From: Armatimonas rosea
GTDB lineage: Bacteria > Armatimonadota > Armatimonadia > Armatimonadales > Armatimonadaceae
Direction: 5' to 3'
DNA length: 64,000 nucleotides
Assembly (NCBI RefSeq): GCF_014202505.1
Contig: NZ_JACHGW010000002.1
Span: forward strand, 372,001 to 436,000
This document shows positions 1 through 7,904 of the stretch, one piece after another; positions within the stretch are counted from its first letter, which is position 1; each line of letters starts with the position of its first letter. Made by a program: the position numbers and the translations under genes. The notes under the pieces were generated by a model. That model was given only the letters and a program-made list of their open reading frames with translations. It had not been told where the DNA came from and ran no database searches.

Positions 1-99
1 CAGGGCCACCTTGCCTGCCAAGTCCATTGTTTCCATGCCAGACCGTTTCGCGCTAGCGCCGGCTTTTTCCTGCTCGGACGAGGCGTTATTCACGGTCAT
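1..99 (-). CDS. SDR family oxidoreductase, N-terminal fragment
   Basis: Thirty-three codons run off the left edge of the window. Residues 25-33 read MDLAGKVAL, the usual entry into a short-chain dehydrogenase/reductase Rossmann fold, where a TGxxxGIG cofactor loop would follow outside the window. The ATG at 99 is preceded by GGGAGG at 109-114 with 9 nt spacing, which supports this start; ATGs at codons 22 and 25 are in frame and would give a leader of more usual length for the family. The hydrophilic 21-24 residue extension is odd if translated. The Shine-Dalgarno lies in the arm of a large inverted repeat. The SDR call rests on a nine-residue motif, so substrate and pathway cannot be given. 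Confidence 0.6.
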   Translation of the reverse strand, partial: MTVNNASSEQEKAGASAKRSGMETMDLAGKVAL

Positions 100-103
100 T
101 CGG

Positions 104-224
104 TTTTGCCTCCCGGCTCGCTTAGGCTCGCCACCCTCCAGCTTCGTGAAGGGTTTTATGGGCTTGAACTACCCCCTTCGCTTGCCGGAGGGGGTCGCGC
201 TCTAAGGCGCGGGGGGAGGCAAAA
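104..224. repeat. nested palindromic intergenic element E1
   Basis: Outer arms TTTTGCCTCCC (104-114) and GGGAGGCAAAA (214-224) are perfect 11-bp inverted repeats. Inside are an ACCCCC/GGGGGT pair and a bulged CGCTTAG/CTAAGGCG pair. The element fills the gap between the TPR gene and the SDR start. On the minus-strand transcript one outer arm contains the SD of the SDR gene, so folding would occlude it. It belongs to a family of such elements in this window. Confidence 0.7.
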
Positions 225-235
225 ACGTGAAGACC

Positions 236-1516
236 TTATTCGAGCTCCAGGTCCTCGACCCGCAGGAGAGGGGGCGTGGGGAGGTCCTGGCTGAGGTCGA
301 AGTCCTCGAAGCGGGGGCGGGCGTGGCGTAGCCAGTCTGGGGCGGGCGTGTCCGGGGAGGTTGGCGCGGGCTCGGTGAGCTCGAGGGGCTTGAGGAACTT
401 GATCTCCTCCATGTGCTTCCCTGAGCGCGACATCGAGGCAAAGACCGAGAAGAAGAGCCCCACCAAGTAGCAAAACGCGAAGCCCGGCCAGTCCGGAAGC
501 GCAGGGACGAGCCGGGGGAAGAAGGTGAAGACGATCAGGGTTACCGCAGTGACGAGCCCCAGCAAGAGGACAATCCCCATCACGAGCAGGCTCGGGCTAA
601 AGGCATTGGCCAGCCAGAGGTGGCGGCGGACCTCCTCAGGGATGGTGAAGTACTGGCGGCGGCGGTAGCGCAGGATCCAGTGGTCGGTGTCGAGCAGGTA
701 CATCGTGTTCCAGACCAGCACCACCAGCGACCAGAGCAGCCCCCACCAGCTCCACCAGCCGAGAATGTGGTGGGCGGCCCAGCAGAAGAAGCTGGTCAGG
801 CACATCCAGAGATACCAGGGAAGCGCAAGCCACGCGGGCACGAGATAGCCACCCACTTGCTCCGCAAGGGCGCTCTGTGCGAAGGAGCTCCCAAGATCGG
901 CGAGTACCCCCTCGCGGTAGGCCTGGAGCGACTCCGGGCGGCGTTTTTGGCCCCAGAGCGCACGGGCGAGGCTGATAGGGAGCCCCGCACTATCGGGCGC
1001 AACCCCTAGGCCATCGCGGGCGGCCTGCTCCGCCTCCTGCCAGCGCCGTAGCCCTAAGAGCGCCTCGGCGCGTGCCTGGTGGCTATCGGGGTCCTCCGGG
1101 TAGAGCTCGGTGAGCTCCTCGCCAATCGCCAGAGCCTCTTTCCAGCGCTTGGTCTGGCCGTAGACCTGGGAGAGCACCCAGAGCGCGGCGGACTCGTGGG
1201 GATCGAGGCGGACCGCCTCTTGCGCCGCCGCCAGTGCCTCGGGCTTCTTCCCCAGAGCGAGCAGGGCAAAGGCGCGCAGGCGGTGGGGATACTCCTCAAA
1301 CGGGTCTTCGACCGCGGCACGCTCCGCCCAGCGCAGGGCCTGGACATAGTCGTTGCACTGGAGATAGGCACAGGCCAGGACCGCCAGCACCTCGGGATCG
1401 TCGGGGGCCTCGCGCAGGGCATCGGTCAGGAGCGGGATGGCCTGCTGCGGGCGGTCGAGCTGGAGCAGGTGGCGGGCACGTGTCAGGCTCTCTCTGCTAC
1501 GGTCTTCGCTGTCCAT
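236..1516 (-). CDS. TPR-repeat membrane protein
   Basis: A 426-residue protein with tetratricopeptide-like helices over about residues 10-220 (recurring A..LA.AY...G....AL..AE.A...DP pattern) followed by a membrane part with about four hydrophobic segments at roughly 228-280 and 305-370, rich in Trp in the first pair. The C-terminal tail of about 60 residues is acidic and Pro-rich, probably cytoplasmic. It should act as a membrane-anchored protein-interaction scaffold. The start at 1516 has GGAGGAG just upstream. The gene follows the AAA ATPase with a 9-bp gap, so the two are probably co-transcribed and the TPR protein may be its partner or adaptor. No enzymatic domain is visible. Confidence 0.85.
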   Translation of the reverse strand: MDSEDRSRESLTRARHLLQLDRPQQAIPLLTDALREAPDDPEVLAVLACAYLQCNDYVQALRWAERAAVEDPFEEYPHRLRAFALLALGKKPEALAAAQEAVRLDPHESAALWVLSQVYGQTKRWKEALAIGEELTELYPEDPDSHQARAEALLGLRRWQEAEQAARDGLGVAPDSAGLPISLARALWGQKRRPESLQAYREGVLADLGSSFAQSALAEQVGGYLVPAWLALPWYLWMCLTSFFCWAAHHILGWWSWWGLLWSLVVLVWNTMYLLDTDHWILRYRRRQYFTIPEEVRRHLWLANAFSPSLLVMGIVLLLGLVTAVTLIVFTFFPRLVPALPDWPGFAFCYLVGLFFSVFASMSRSGKHMEEIKFLKPLELTEPAPTSPDTPAPDWLRHARPRFEDFDLSQDLPTPPLLRVEDLELE

Positions 1517-1525
1517 GGTCTCCTC

Positions 1526-2761
1526 CTAGAGTAGCTTCTTGGCCCTCAGGTACTCCACGAGCTCATCGTAGATTCCCCCCTCATTGGCAAAGAGGGCGTA
1601 GTTGCGCGCCATGTCCAGCCAGGGCCGGGGGCTCGGGTGGACCTCGCGCAGGGCTTTCTTGAAGTCGTCGTTGCCGATAGGCCGGACCGTGCCGCGGACG
1701 ACCGAGTCCTCTAGGGCGTACTCCGCAGCGGTCTCGACCAGGTGCACCAGATCGGCCCCGGAGAAGTCGTCGGTGCGGGCGCTGAGGGCGGCGTAGTCCA
1801 GAGTCCCGACCGGCCGCTGGGCACACTGCAGGCGCAGGATCGCCTCGCGCGCCGGGGCATCGGGAGGCAAGACAAGCAGCGTGCGGTCGAGGCGCCCCGG
1901 CCGCCGCAGGGCCGCGTCGATATCCCACGGGTGGTTGGTCGCCGCCAGGACAAAGATCCCCTCGTTGTCGCTGCCAACCCCGTCGAGCTCGGAGAGGAGC
2001 TGGTTGAGGGTATCGCGGGTGGCGGACTCCCGGCGTAGGCTGCGCTTGCGGCCCAGCGCGTCCATCTCATCGAAGAACAGCACGCACGGGCGGCGACGGC
2101 GCGCCTCGGCAAAGAGGGCGCGGATGTTCTTCTCGGACTCCCCGACATACATGTCCAGCACATCGGCGAGCCCGATCGAGATAAACTGCGCGCCCAGCTC
2201 GCCTGCAACTGCGCGTGCCAGGTAGGTCTTGCCACAGCCGGGCGGGCCGTAGAGCAGCATCCCGCCGCGCAGGGACTTGCCGTACATCGCCCGGAGCTCA
2301 GGGTTCTTGAGCGGGGCCAGAAACGCGATATTGAGCCGCCGCTTCACCGCCTCCATCCCCGCCACATCGGAGAGGCGTATGGTCGACTCCTCGGCAGAGA
2401 AGATCGGCTCCGGGGCCTCGTCCCAGCCGTCGGTGCGCAGGCGAGCCGGAGCGGGGGTGGAGGTGAGGGGCGTGGGTGGCTCTGGCGCGGTTGCGCCGTC
2501 GCCACGGAGGGCACGCAGGAGCCGGCGGTAGCTATCGGCGCGGCTGCTCTGCCCGGCTTCTTCAGCCGCACGGGCGGCGTAGGTCAGTGCCTCTGTGTTG
2601 TCGGGCTGGCGGCTGAGCACAAAAGCGCTGTGCTCCAGTGCCTCGGGGTAGCGCTCCGCTTCGAGCAAGAGGCGCACCAGATGGAGCCGCAGTGCCAGGT
2701 TCTCGGAGTCGGTGTCCAGGGCGACCGTCAGCGCAGCAATAACCGAGGGATCAACAGGCAT
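1526..2761 (-). CDS. AAA family ATPase with N-terminal TPR-like region
   Basis: Using the ATG at 2761 gives 411 residues. Residues 1-80 form TPR-like helices, 90-125 is a Pro-rich linker, and 130-400 is a single AAA module: Walker A GPPGCGKT near 172-179, Walker B LFFDEMDA near 228-235, sensor-1 AATNH near 273 and the second region of homology RRPGRLDR near 286-293 with the trans-acting arginines. This is the FtsH/CDC48 style of AAA domain, but no protease or transmembrane part follows, so it is probably a soluble remodeller. A longer in-frame start at 2902 would run into the upstream intergenic region; TATATT at 2772-2777 on this strand argues for 2761. It pairs with the adjacent TPR membrane protein. 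Confidence 0.88.
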   Translation of the reverse strand: MPVDPSVIAALTVALDTDSENLALRLHLVRLLLEAERYPEALEHSAFVLSRQPDNTEALTYAARAAEEAGQSSRADSYRRLLRALRGDGATAPEPPTPLTSTPAPARLRTDGWDEAPEPIFSAEESTIRLSDVAGMEAVKRRLNIAFLAPLKNPELRAMYGKSLRGGMLLYGPPGCGKTYLARAVAGELGAQFISIGLADVLDMYVGESEKNIRALFAEARRRRPCVLFFDEMDALGRKRSLRRESATRDTLNQLLSELDGVGSDNEGIFVLAATNHPWDIDAALRRPGRLDRTLLVLPPDAPAREAILRLQCAQRPVGTLDYAALSARTDDFSGADLVHLVETAAEYALEDSVVRGTVRPIGNDDFKKALREVHPSPRPWLDMARNYALFANEGGIYDELVEYLRAKKLL

Positions 2762-2864
2762 CGTGGCTCTAAATATACCAGGAATGCGCCGGGGACGAAA
2801 GCCATAGGCGGGCAGGGTGAAGGTTCTGCTAAAATGGGAGTCGAAGAGCTCAGGAGAATTAAAA

Positions 2865-3527
2865 ATGCTACTTATCACCCCGCCTACGCTGACTGTACTC
2901 ACCCAGACCGATGCCAGGCCTCAGGCTGCGCGCCCGCGCGTTGCACCCATCAAGGTTGAGCTGACCCATCTCATCCCCACGGTGCTGGTGGAACTGCTCA
3001 GCACTCCCGAGCTCGCACCGCTGTTTTTCGAGGACGAGAGCCTGAAGGCGCGGGTGTCGGCGGGGAAGGTGCCGCTCGCGGCGCGGCCTGTGGGGCTGGA
3101 CAATCTTATAGCAAGCGATGCCGACCATACGCTCATTGCCCAGGGCACCCCCGAGGCCCTTAAGGAGCTCCGGGCGTTTCTCAAGAGCCTGGATGTGGAG
3201 CCTCAAGGGGTTCTGTTGACGATGCGCCAGGTGCAGAAAGGCAAGCCCGAGAGCCACCCCGTTGTCCAGACATTTAGCAACTTAAAAGCAAGCATCACGG
3301 TGGGCGGGGCGGCGGATATCCAGAGTCTCACCGTGCCCCCTCCTCTCAGCTGTGATGTCCAGAGTGTCACGGTCATCCCACACCTCAACCGTGATGGGAA
3401 GACGGTTGTGGTGGCGGCAAAGGTCAATAAAGAAAAATGGCTCGTGCAGACCGGTAAGCTCGGGGGGGAGCTGAAGTTTGTCTTTCCCCACAACCAGGAG
3501 CTGTCTCTCACCGCGACACGACAGTAG
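2865..3527 (+). CDS. secretin-like tandem paralogue 1
   Basis: 220 residues from the ATG at 2865, chosen because AGGAGA (2852-2857) sits 7 nt upstream and because the N-terminus MLLITPPTL matches the start of paralogues 3 and 4; an ATG at 2817 is less likely. About residues 75-115 resemble the N1-type ring-building domain of secretins (I.SDADHTLIAQGTPEALKELRAFLKSLDVEP in pattern: a strand, a 'T/S-P-E-A' turn, a helix and an LDV strand). The distal half has the IPHLNRDGKTV pattern that resembles the secretin beta-domain ('V.P.I..DG.V'). The protein is far too short to be a complete secretin. The N-terminus is a weak, uncharged signal-like stretch. It is the first of four tandem relatives and of unknown function. 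Confidence 0.7.
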   Translation: MLLITPPTLTVLTQTDARPQAARPRVAPIKVELTHLIPTVLVELLSTPELAPLFFEDESLKARVSAGKVPLAARPVGLDNLIASDADHTLIAQGTPEALKELRAFLKSLDVEPQGVLLTMRQVQKGKPESHPVVQTFSNLKASITVGGAADIQSLTVPPPLSCDVQSVTVIPHLNRDGKTVVVAAKVNKEKWLVQTGKLGGELKFVFPHNQELSLTATRQ

Positions 3528-3541
3528 ATAAGGCTCTTCCC

Positions 3542-4129
3542 ATGCCGTTCCCCCTTCCCCCCGCACTGGTTCAGCAAGCCCTCCCGCAGGAGAAACCGCG
3601 CCTTGTCAAGATTGAGCTCCATTTCGTAGCGCCATCGGCGGCGATGAAGCGAATCGACGGGAACGGGAAACAGAAGAGTCTCCGGCCCGATGGGCTGCGT
3701 AATGTCATTATCAGCGATGTGGATAAGGTGTTAATTCTCCAAGGCACCGAAGAAGCCGTGGCGGAGTTCAAGGCGCTCCTGCGTCTGATTGATGTCAAGC
3801 CCGTCGTCCTAGAGCTGAAGGTGCAGTTTGTGCAGGAAGGCGAGAACACGATCTACCTGCGCCTGCGCACTGCCGATGCCCAGAAAACCCGCGTGACTCT
3901 GGGAGAAGATGCCCTCGCCCGTGGCCTGCTGATCATCCCGCACTTGAGCGACGACAACAAGTCTGTCACTTTCGAGATTCTCCGTGAGGTCGGGGAGCCC
4001 TCAAAGCTGGCCGATCCCAAGAAAGTGCCCCTGATGAAGGCGGGAGCCCTCGGCCAGGAGCTGCGCATCCCGCTTGACGATGGCCTGCTCTTTCTCACCG
4101 CGACACTTCTGAAGACAGAAGGAAAGTAA
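3542..4129 (+). CDS. secretin-like tandem paralogue 2
   Basis: 195 residues. It gives the clearest secretin-like reading of the four: residues 45-95 contain LRNVIISDVDKVLILQG, then a helix with EEAVAEFKALLRLIDVKP, then a strand LELKVQFV, which is how N1/N2 secretin domains end before the gate. The second half has IIPHLSDDNKSVTFEI and closes with LRIPLDDGLLFLTAT, parallel to paralogue 1. It starts 14 bp after paralogue 1 and ends 3 bp before paralogue 3, so the four are one operon. Two copies of the domain pair in one complex would be expected to form a ring or cap; that is inference. No catalytic residues are seen. Confidence 0.72.
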   Translation: MPFPLPPALVQQALPQEKPRLVKIELHFVAPSAAMKRIDGNGKQKSLRPDGLRNVIISDVDKVLILQGTEEAVAEFKALLRLIDVKPVVLELKVQFVQEGENTIYLRLRTADAQKTRVTLGEDALARGLLIIPHLSDDNKSVTFEILREVGEPSKLADPKKVPLMKAGALGQELRIPLDDGLLFLTATLLKTEGK

Positions 4130-4132
4130 AAG

Positions 4133-4825
4133 ATGCTCTTGACGCCGCCACCCGCCTTGATCTTCCTGATGCAGGCCGCTGCAGAAAAAGAGCGAGGTAT
4201 CACGCGTGTGAGCTACGAGCTGCGCCATGTCCCGCCGGGTTACTTTCTGTACATGGTCGATAGGTCATCGCCAGCGACGCTACGTCCCAAAGGTGTCCAA
4301 ACGATCCAGTGCGACTACACGAAGCGGCAGATCACGGTCGCTGCGACCTCGACGGGGCATGCGGATCTGAAGCTGCTCCTCACGCGATTTGATGTGGTGC
4401 CCGAGCCCGAGCCCCTTCCCGTTAAGAAAATCATCCCCATTTTTTCGGAAGTCAGCCTGAAAATGAAAGGAAAGGACACGCTTGACGGAGCCATTATCGT
4501 CCCGATTGAAAAAGAGGCGACCGCGGAGTTCCCTCTCTCTGAGCCGACAGCCGTCTCCCTCTGTCCGCAGCCTGGCCGAGCTGCGAGCGAGGTCTCTTTC
4601 TACAAGTGGCGGATCACCCCACACTTCAGCCCCGATGAGAAGACCGCCACTCTTGATATTGTCTTGGTGGCGGAACAAAAACCGAAGGATCAGCTGATCT
4701 TCCTGGGGACGCAGACCGTGACCGTGGGAGTCTACACGAAAATCACCTTCCCCGCGACCATGGTACTCCCCGACAAACAGGAGTTCTTCGTCCGTGTCCG
4801 ACGCGCCAACCCCGACGACTATTAG
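4133..4825 (+). CDS. secretin-like tandem paralogue 3
   Basis: 230 residues. After an N-terminus MLLTPPPALIFLMQAAA that could be a short secretion signal, the N1-like segment (VSYELRHVPPGYFL to LLLTRFDVVP) occupies about 25-95. The C-terminal 75 residues share with paralogue 4 the blocks ITPHFSPDEKTATLD/VAHFSDDEKTARLE, LGTQTVTVG and VRV.R..PDDY, which marks a recent or constrained duplication of that domain. The position of the conserved D/E-rich turn (PHFSPDEKT) corresponds to the secretin 'P.I..DG' turn. The role is unknown; location outside the cytoplasm is probable but not shown. Confidence 0.7.
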   Translation: MLLTPPPALIFLMQAAAEKERGITRVSYELRHVPPGYFLYMVDRSSPATLRPKGVQTIQCDYTKRQITVAATSTGHADLKLLLTRFDVVPEPEPLPVKKIIPIFSEVSLKMKGKDTLDGAIIVPIEKEATAEFPLSEPTAVSLCPQPGRAASEVSFYKWRITPHFSPDEKTATLDIVLVAEQKPKDQLIFLGTQTVTVGVYTKITFPATMVLPDKQEFFVRVRRANPDDY

Positions 4826-4892
4826 TTCCCTAACGGGCGCAAAGGAAATATCATCGAGCTCCTGTCTTGGAGCCGGAAAGAAGATTGAAGTT

Positions 4893-5945
4893 ATGCTCTT
4901 ACCCACTCCCCCCGCATTTGTCTCTCTAATCCAGGCTGCTTCGCCAAAAGACGAGCTCACAACCGTTGTCTACGACCTGCACAATGTCTCGCCGGCCTAC
5001 TTTCTCCAAGAGCTAGACAGTCCTCGGAACCCGCGTCGGCCTGATGGAGTTGCGTCCATTACGCCCGACGATGTGCGGAGCATCATCATGGTCAAGGCAA
5101 CTCCCGCCGGGCATACCGCGCTGAGAGCGGTTCTGGAGAAGCTCGATACGTCTGCGCCGCCCCAGTACATCCACTTCTACCTGCACGCAACCAAAGATGG
5201 CGAGATCACGCGAGGAATTCCGCTCTCGACAGAAATAAGCGAGTCGTTGACGGTAGGCATTCAGTACAACCAGGCGGAGCTCGACGAGATGAAAAAACGC
5301 CCTTGGAACTGTCAGGTTCCTGTCAAGCCCGAGGTCGCGCTGATCTTCACGCCACACCGTGATGGCGATGATAAGACGATTCGCTTGGAGTGGCGGCTTG
5401 TGCGTTCTTTGCCGAAATCACAGACACAGACCGTGGTTCTGCCGGAGCTGACGCTCAAGATTGGGGAGAAGACCACCCTTCCCCTCAGTGATGCCCTCCC
5501 GTCTTCACTCTCCGCTCTCAACATGACCGCGTGGCTGGAGCCGAAAGTGGCGCCCAACTCCGTGGCTGCTTCCCAACAAGCCAACTCCTCGATCTATGCC
5601 GAAACCCGCGTCCAGGTAAAGAAGAAGGGCGAGCTGTTTCAGGCTCCGATCACCGCGCACGCCAAAGACGCCCCGGCTGAGTTTTACTTCGAGGAGCTAC
5701 AGGCTCAGGGGCAGACACTTGGCATTGTCGCCCACTTCAGCGACGATGAGAAAACGGCGCGGCTCGAATACTTTCTGCGGGTCAAAGACAACCTTCAGGC
5801 ATCGGTGATCTCGCTGGGCACGCAGACCGTGACGGTCGGGGAGAACACCAAGATGGTTCTCGACAAGCCCCTTGGCCTGACGGATGCCGATGAGTTCTAC
5901 GTCCGTGTCCAGCGTGTCACCCCCGACGACTATCTGCTTCCCTAA
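4893..5945 (+). CDS. secretin-like tandem paralogue 4 (two C-terminal repeats)
   Basis: 350 residues from the ATG at 4893; this start gives MLLPTPPAFVSLIQAA, collinear with the N-terminus of paralogue 3, and avoids the long overlap that an ATG at 4794 would create. The N1-like segment lies at about 25-85 (YDLHNVSPAYFL to LRAVLEKLDT). Two copies of the beta-type domain follow, about 95-215 and 230-350, the second ending LGTQTVTVG ... YVRVQRVTPDDY like paralogue 3. The protein therefore looks like a fusion or internal duplication within the family. It ends the four-gene run; the next gene is convergent 16 bp away. Confidence 0.7.
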   Translation: MLLPTPPAFVSLIQAASPKDELTTVVYDLHNVSPAYFLQELDSPRNPRRPDGVASITPDDVRSIIMVKATPAGHTALRAVLEKLDTSAPPQYIHFYLHATKDGEITRGIPLSTEISESLTVGIQYNQAELDEMKKRPWNCQVPVKPEVALIFTPHRDGDDKTIRLEWRLVRSLPKSQTQTVVLPELTLKIGEKTTLPLSDALPSSLSALNMTAWLEPKVAPNSVAASQQANSSIYAETRVQVKKKGELFQAPITAHAKDAPAEFYFEELQAQGQTLGIVAHFSDDEKTARLEYFLRVKDNLQASVISLGTQTVTVGENTKMVLDKPLGLTDADEFYVRVQRVTPDDYLLP

Positions 5946-5961
5946 AATAACAGTAGGCATG

Positions 5962-7212
5962 TCAGGGACGCCCCTGAGCATCCAGAAGAAAAGTCTGACG
6001 CACGATTCCCCGGACGGCTTTTTCTCGTCCGAGAGAATCCAGAGGATGCGCTTGACACTCCTGCTCGGACTTGGATAGAAAGTTCAGTAACACGAGGCTT
6101 CGCTTCTCGTTTGCGCCAACGGCCAAGCTCAGATAGGAGGGATCCGCGCGTCTCAGGGTGAGAACGGCAAAGGGGCTTCCCGACAGCCCGGCTGTTTTCC
6201 AGAGGGTGTGGGGATCATCAGAGGACGTGTCGGGGTTGAGAAAGCTCTCTCCGTAGAGTGTCGCCTCAATCGTCCGCCCCGGTGCAGCCTGCCGCCACCT
6301 GTCCAGCCAATCGAGAGAGGCGACACTGTCAGTGAGTCGTTTTGCCTGACGCAGAAATGTCTCACCAGTGAGCTTTGGCTTACCGTGCACAAGCGGAATG
6401 TACCAGTCAAACTGGTCAATACGCTTCCGTCGGCGTGGCTTGAGAGTCATAGAGAGAGCTGCCCCCTCTTTTGAGAGAGATTCGAGAAACATATAGCTAC
6501 TCTGGTCAAAATCTGACAGCAGGTACTGCGCGTCGAGGCGCGCAAAGCCAGGGAGCCGATGGAGACGTTTTTCTGCTGCACGGGTGTTTTGCTCCTCTTG
6601 GCGCTGCGAGCGAATCTCTATAGCAGCTTCTGTTTGCGAGTGAGGAATGTCACGAAGCCAGACCTGCTGTTTGCCTTTTTGTGCTGCGTCCTTTGCCTGC
6701 TCTCCAACCCTACTCAGACTCAAAACGGGTGTGGGTGGCAAGTTCCTCCAAGCTCGCCCTTTAGGGCTCTTGTGCAGTACCGCAAGATCGTGGGGTGACG
6801 CATCCAATAGATAACCGCTGGCGCAGCTTTCGTCTTTGTAGTGCTCTTCTCCTAGTACTAGGTCGCCTTTGAGCCAGGTAATTGCCACTTCCTTGAGCTG
6901 AGTACACCCGCTCCCGTGAGGGAGGCGGTAGTAGCGGATCAGATTTTGGAGCCGCTGGACTTGCGCGGGGGTGAGCAAAACATCGGCGAGGGGCTCTGGG
7001 GATGGGTTCGGAAGAAACGGTGCCGCCTTTTCCCTGACGCTGAGATAAGGCCGAGGCGCGGGATGGTAGGTGAAAAGATAGGAGTAGAAACCCCCATCGC
7101 CATACGAGCGAAAGTCAATAGTGACAGTCTGATTCGCCGAGCAGAGCAAGTCCATATCTCTCAGAGTACCGCGTGGGTTTCTTGCTTCAATGCCAGGATA
7201 GAATAGAGTCAT
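5962..7212 (-). CDS. hypothetical protein
   Basis: 416 residues with no family I recognise. The first 100 residues contain an RSYGDGGFYSYLFTYHP stretch and a segment LLTPAQVQRLQNLIRYYRLP that resembles proteins scoring a dose or rate from a query, but this is not diagnostic. A central region (about 165-235) is charged and Gln/Arg-rich and may be a coiled coil; the C-terminal 180 residues look like an alpha/beta fold. Two cysteines at about 103 and 131 could pair. No signal peptide or membrane segment is evident. The start at 7212 lacks a good Shine-Dalgarno; an ATG at 7158 (MDLLCSAN) has GAGAG just upstream and is a fair alternative. It is divergent from the nucleotidyltransferase gene, 46 bp away. 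Confidence 0.6.
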   Translation of the reverse strand: MTLFYPGIEARNPRGTLRDMDLLCSANQTVTIDFRSYGDGGFYSYLFTYHPAPRPYLSVREKAAPFLPNPSPEPLADVLLTPAQVQRLQNLIRYYRLPHGSGCTQLKEVAITWLKGDLVLGEEHYKDESCASGYLLDASPHDLAVLHKSPKGRAWRNLPPTPVLSLSRVGEQAKDAAQKGKQQVWLRDIPHSQTEAAIEIRSQRQEEQNTRAAEKRLHRLPGFARLDAQYLLSDFDQSSYMFLESLSKEGAALSMTLKPRRRKRIDQFDWYIPLVHGKPKLTGETFLRQAKRLTDSVASLDWLDRWRQAAPGRTIEATLYGESFLNPDTSSDDPHTLWKTAGLSGSPFAVLTLRRADPSYLSLAVGANEKRSLVLLNFLSKSEQECQAHPLDSLGREKAVRGIVRQTFLLDAQGRP

Positions 7213-7258
7213 GTCTTCTGATGTTGTTGTGGTTGTTTCCGAAAGGGGGGTGGGCTGA

Positions 7259-7696
7259 GTGCCACTTCCTGCCTTTCAAAGTGATGGAAACCTGCCGGAA
7301 GGGATCTACTCTGCTAGCTGGTCGGAGCTGGCCGAGCATTTCGGAGGAACGGAACGTCGCCAGCAGCTTCTTCAGCGCTTGGAACAGCTCTACGGGCTCG
7401 CGAGCGCAACCACGTTTTTGGAGCGCTTTGTTGTCTTTGGAAGCTTTGTTACCACAAAACCAGAGCCCGGCGATGTGGATGTCATCCTGGTGATGCGTCC
7501 GGGATTTCAGAGTGCTAGAGTAGGCGAACCAGCCTGTTTTCTCTTCGATCACGATGAAGAAGACCGGCGTTTTGGAGCCAGTATTTTCTGGATTCGGACA
7601 GACTTGCTGATCCTGGAGACCGTGGAGGAGTTTCTTGACTACTGGCAAACACGGCGTGACGGGGGGCGGCGCGGTATTATTGAGGTGGTGCCATGA
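7259..7696 (+). CDS. minimal nucleotidyltransferase (DUF6932-like)
   Basis: 145 residues from a GTG at 7259, with a G-run (7245-7250) 8 nt upstream acting as ribosome site. The core VVFGSFVTTKPEPGDVDVILVM at about 61-82 is the GS...D.D motif of the polymerase-beta nucleotidyltransferase fold: the Gly-Ser pair and the two aspartates that bind metal. The size and lack of further domains fit the MNT/DUF6932 group, often found as half of toxin-antitoxin pairs. It overlaps the next small gene by 4 bp (ATGA), so translation is coupled. Substrate unknown; AMPylation or nucleotide addition on a partner or RNA is the family precedent. Confidence 0.75.
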   Translation: MPLPAFQSDGNLPEGIYSASWSELAEHFGGTERRQQLLQRLEQLYGLASATTFLERFVVFGSFVTTKPEPGDVDVILVMRPGFQSARVGEPACFLFDHDEEDRRFGASIFWIRTDLLILETVEEFLDYWQTRRDGGRRGIIEVVP

Positions 7697-7902
7697 TTCA
7701 AAATGACCAAGAACTGAGAGTAACACAGGAGCGCATTGTGCGCTTTGAGAGCTTGCTGGCCCAGCTTCGGGTCAGTGCCAGCCGGGAAGAGTTTCCGCAG
7801 GTTTCGGGAGGCTACCGACGAGAGATTGAGCGAATGCACACAGAAGTGATGGAGTATCTCACGCGGCATAGCAGTGACGCGCCGCTCGCGATACAACGAT
7901 AG
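7693..7902 (+). CDS. short partner of the nucleotidyltransferase, antitoxin-like
   Basis: 69 residues, predicted almost wholly alpha-helical: MIQNDQELRVTQERIVRF and GYRREIERMHTEVMEYL. This pattern is the N-terminal helical half seen in HigA-type antitoxins (MI.N...Y..T...I..F ... EI..M..E...YL), here without the helix-turn-helix that follows in full-length members. The start codon overlaps the stop of the nucleotidyltransferase by 4 bp. The pair is best read as a two-gene module in which this protein binds the enzyme. It could equally be a stand-alone conserved partner of DUF6932 with no toxin role. Confidence 0.7.
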   Translation: MIQNDQELRVTQERIVRFESLLAQLRVSASREEFPQVSGGYRREIERMHTEVMEYLTRHSSDAPLAIQR

Positions 7903-7904
7903 CC

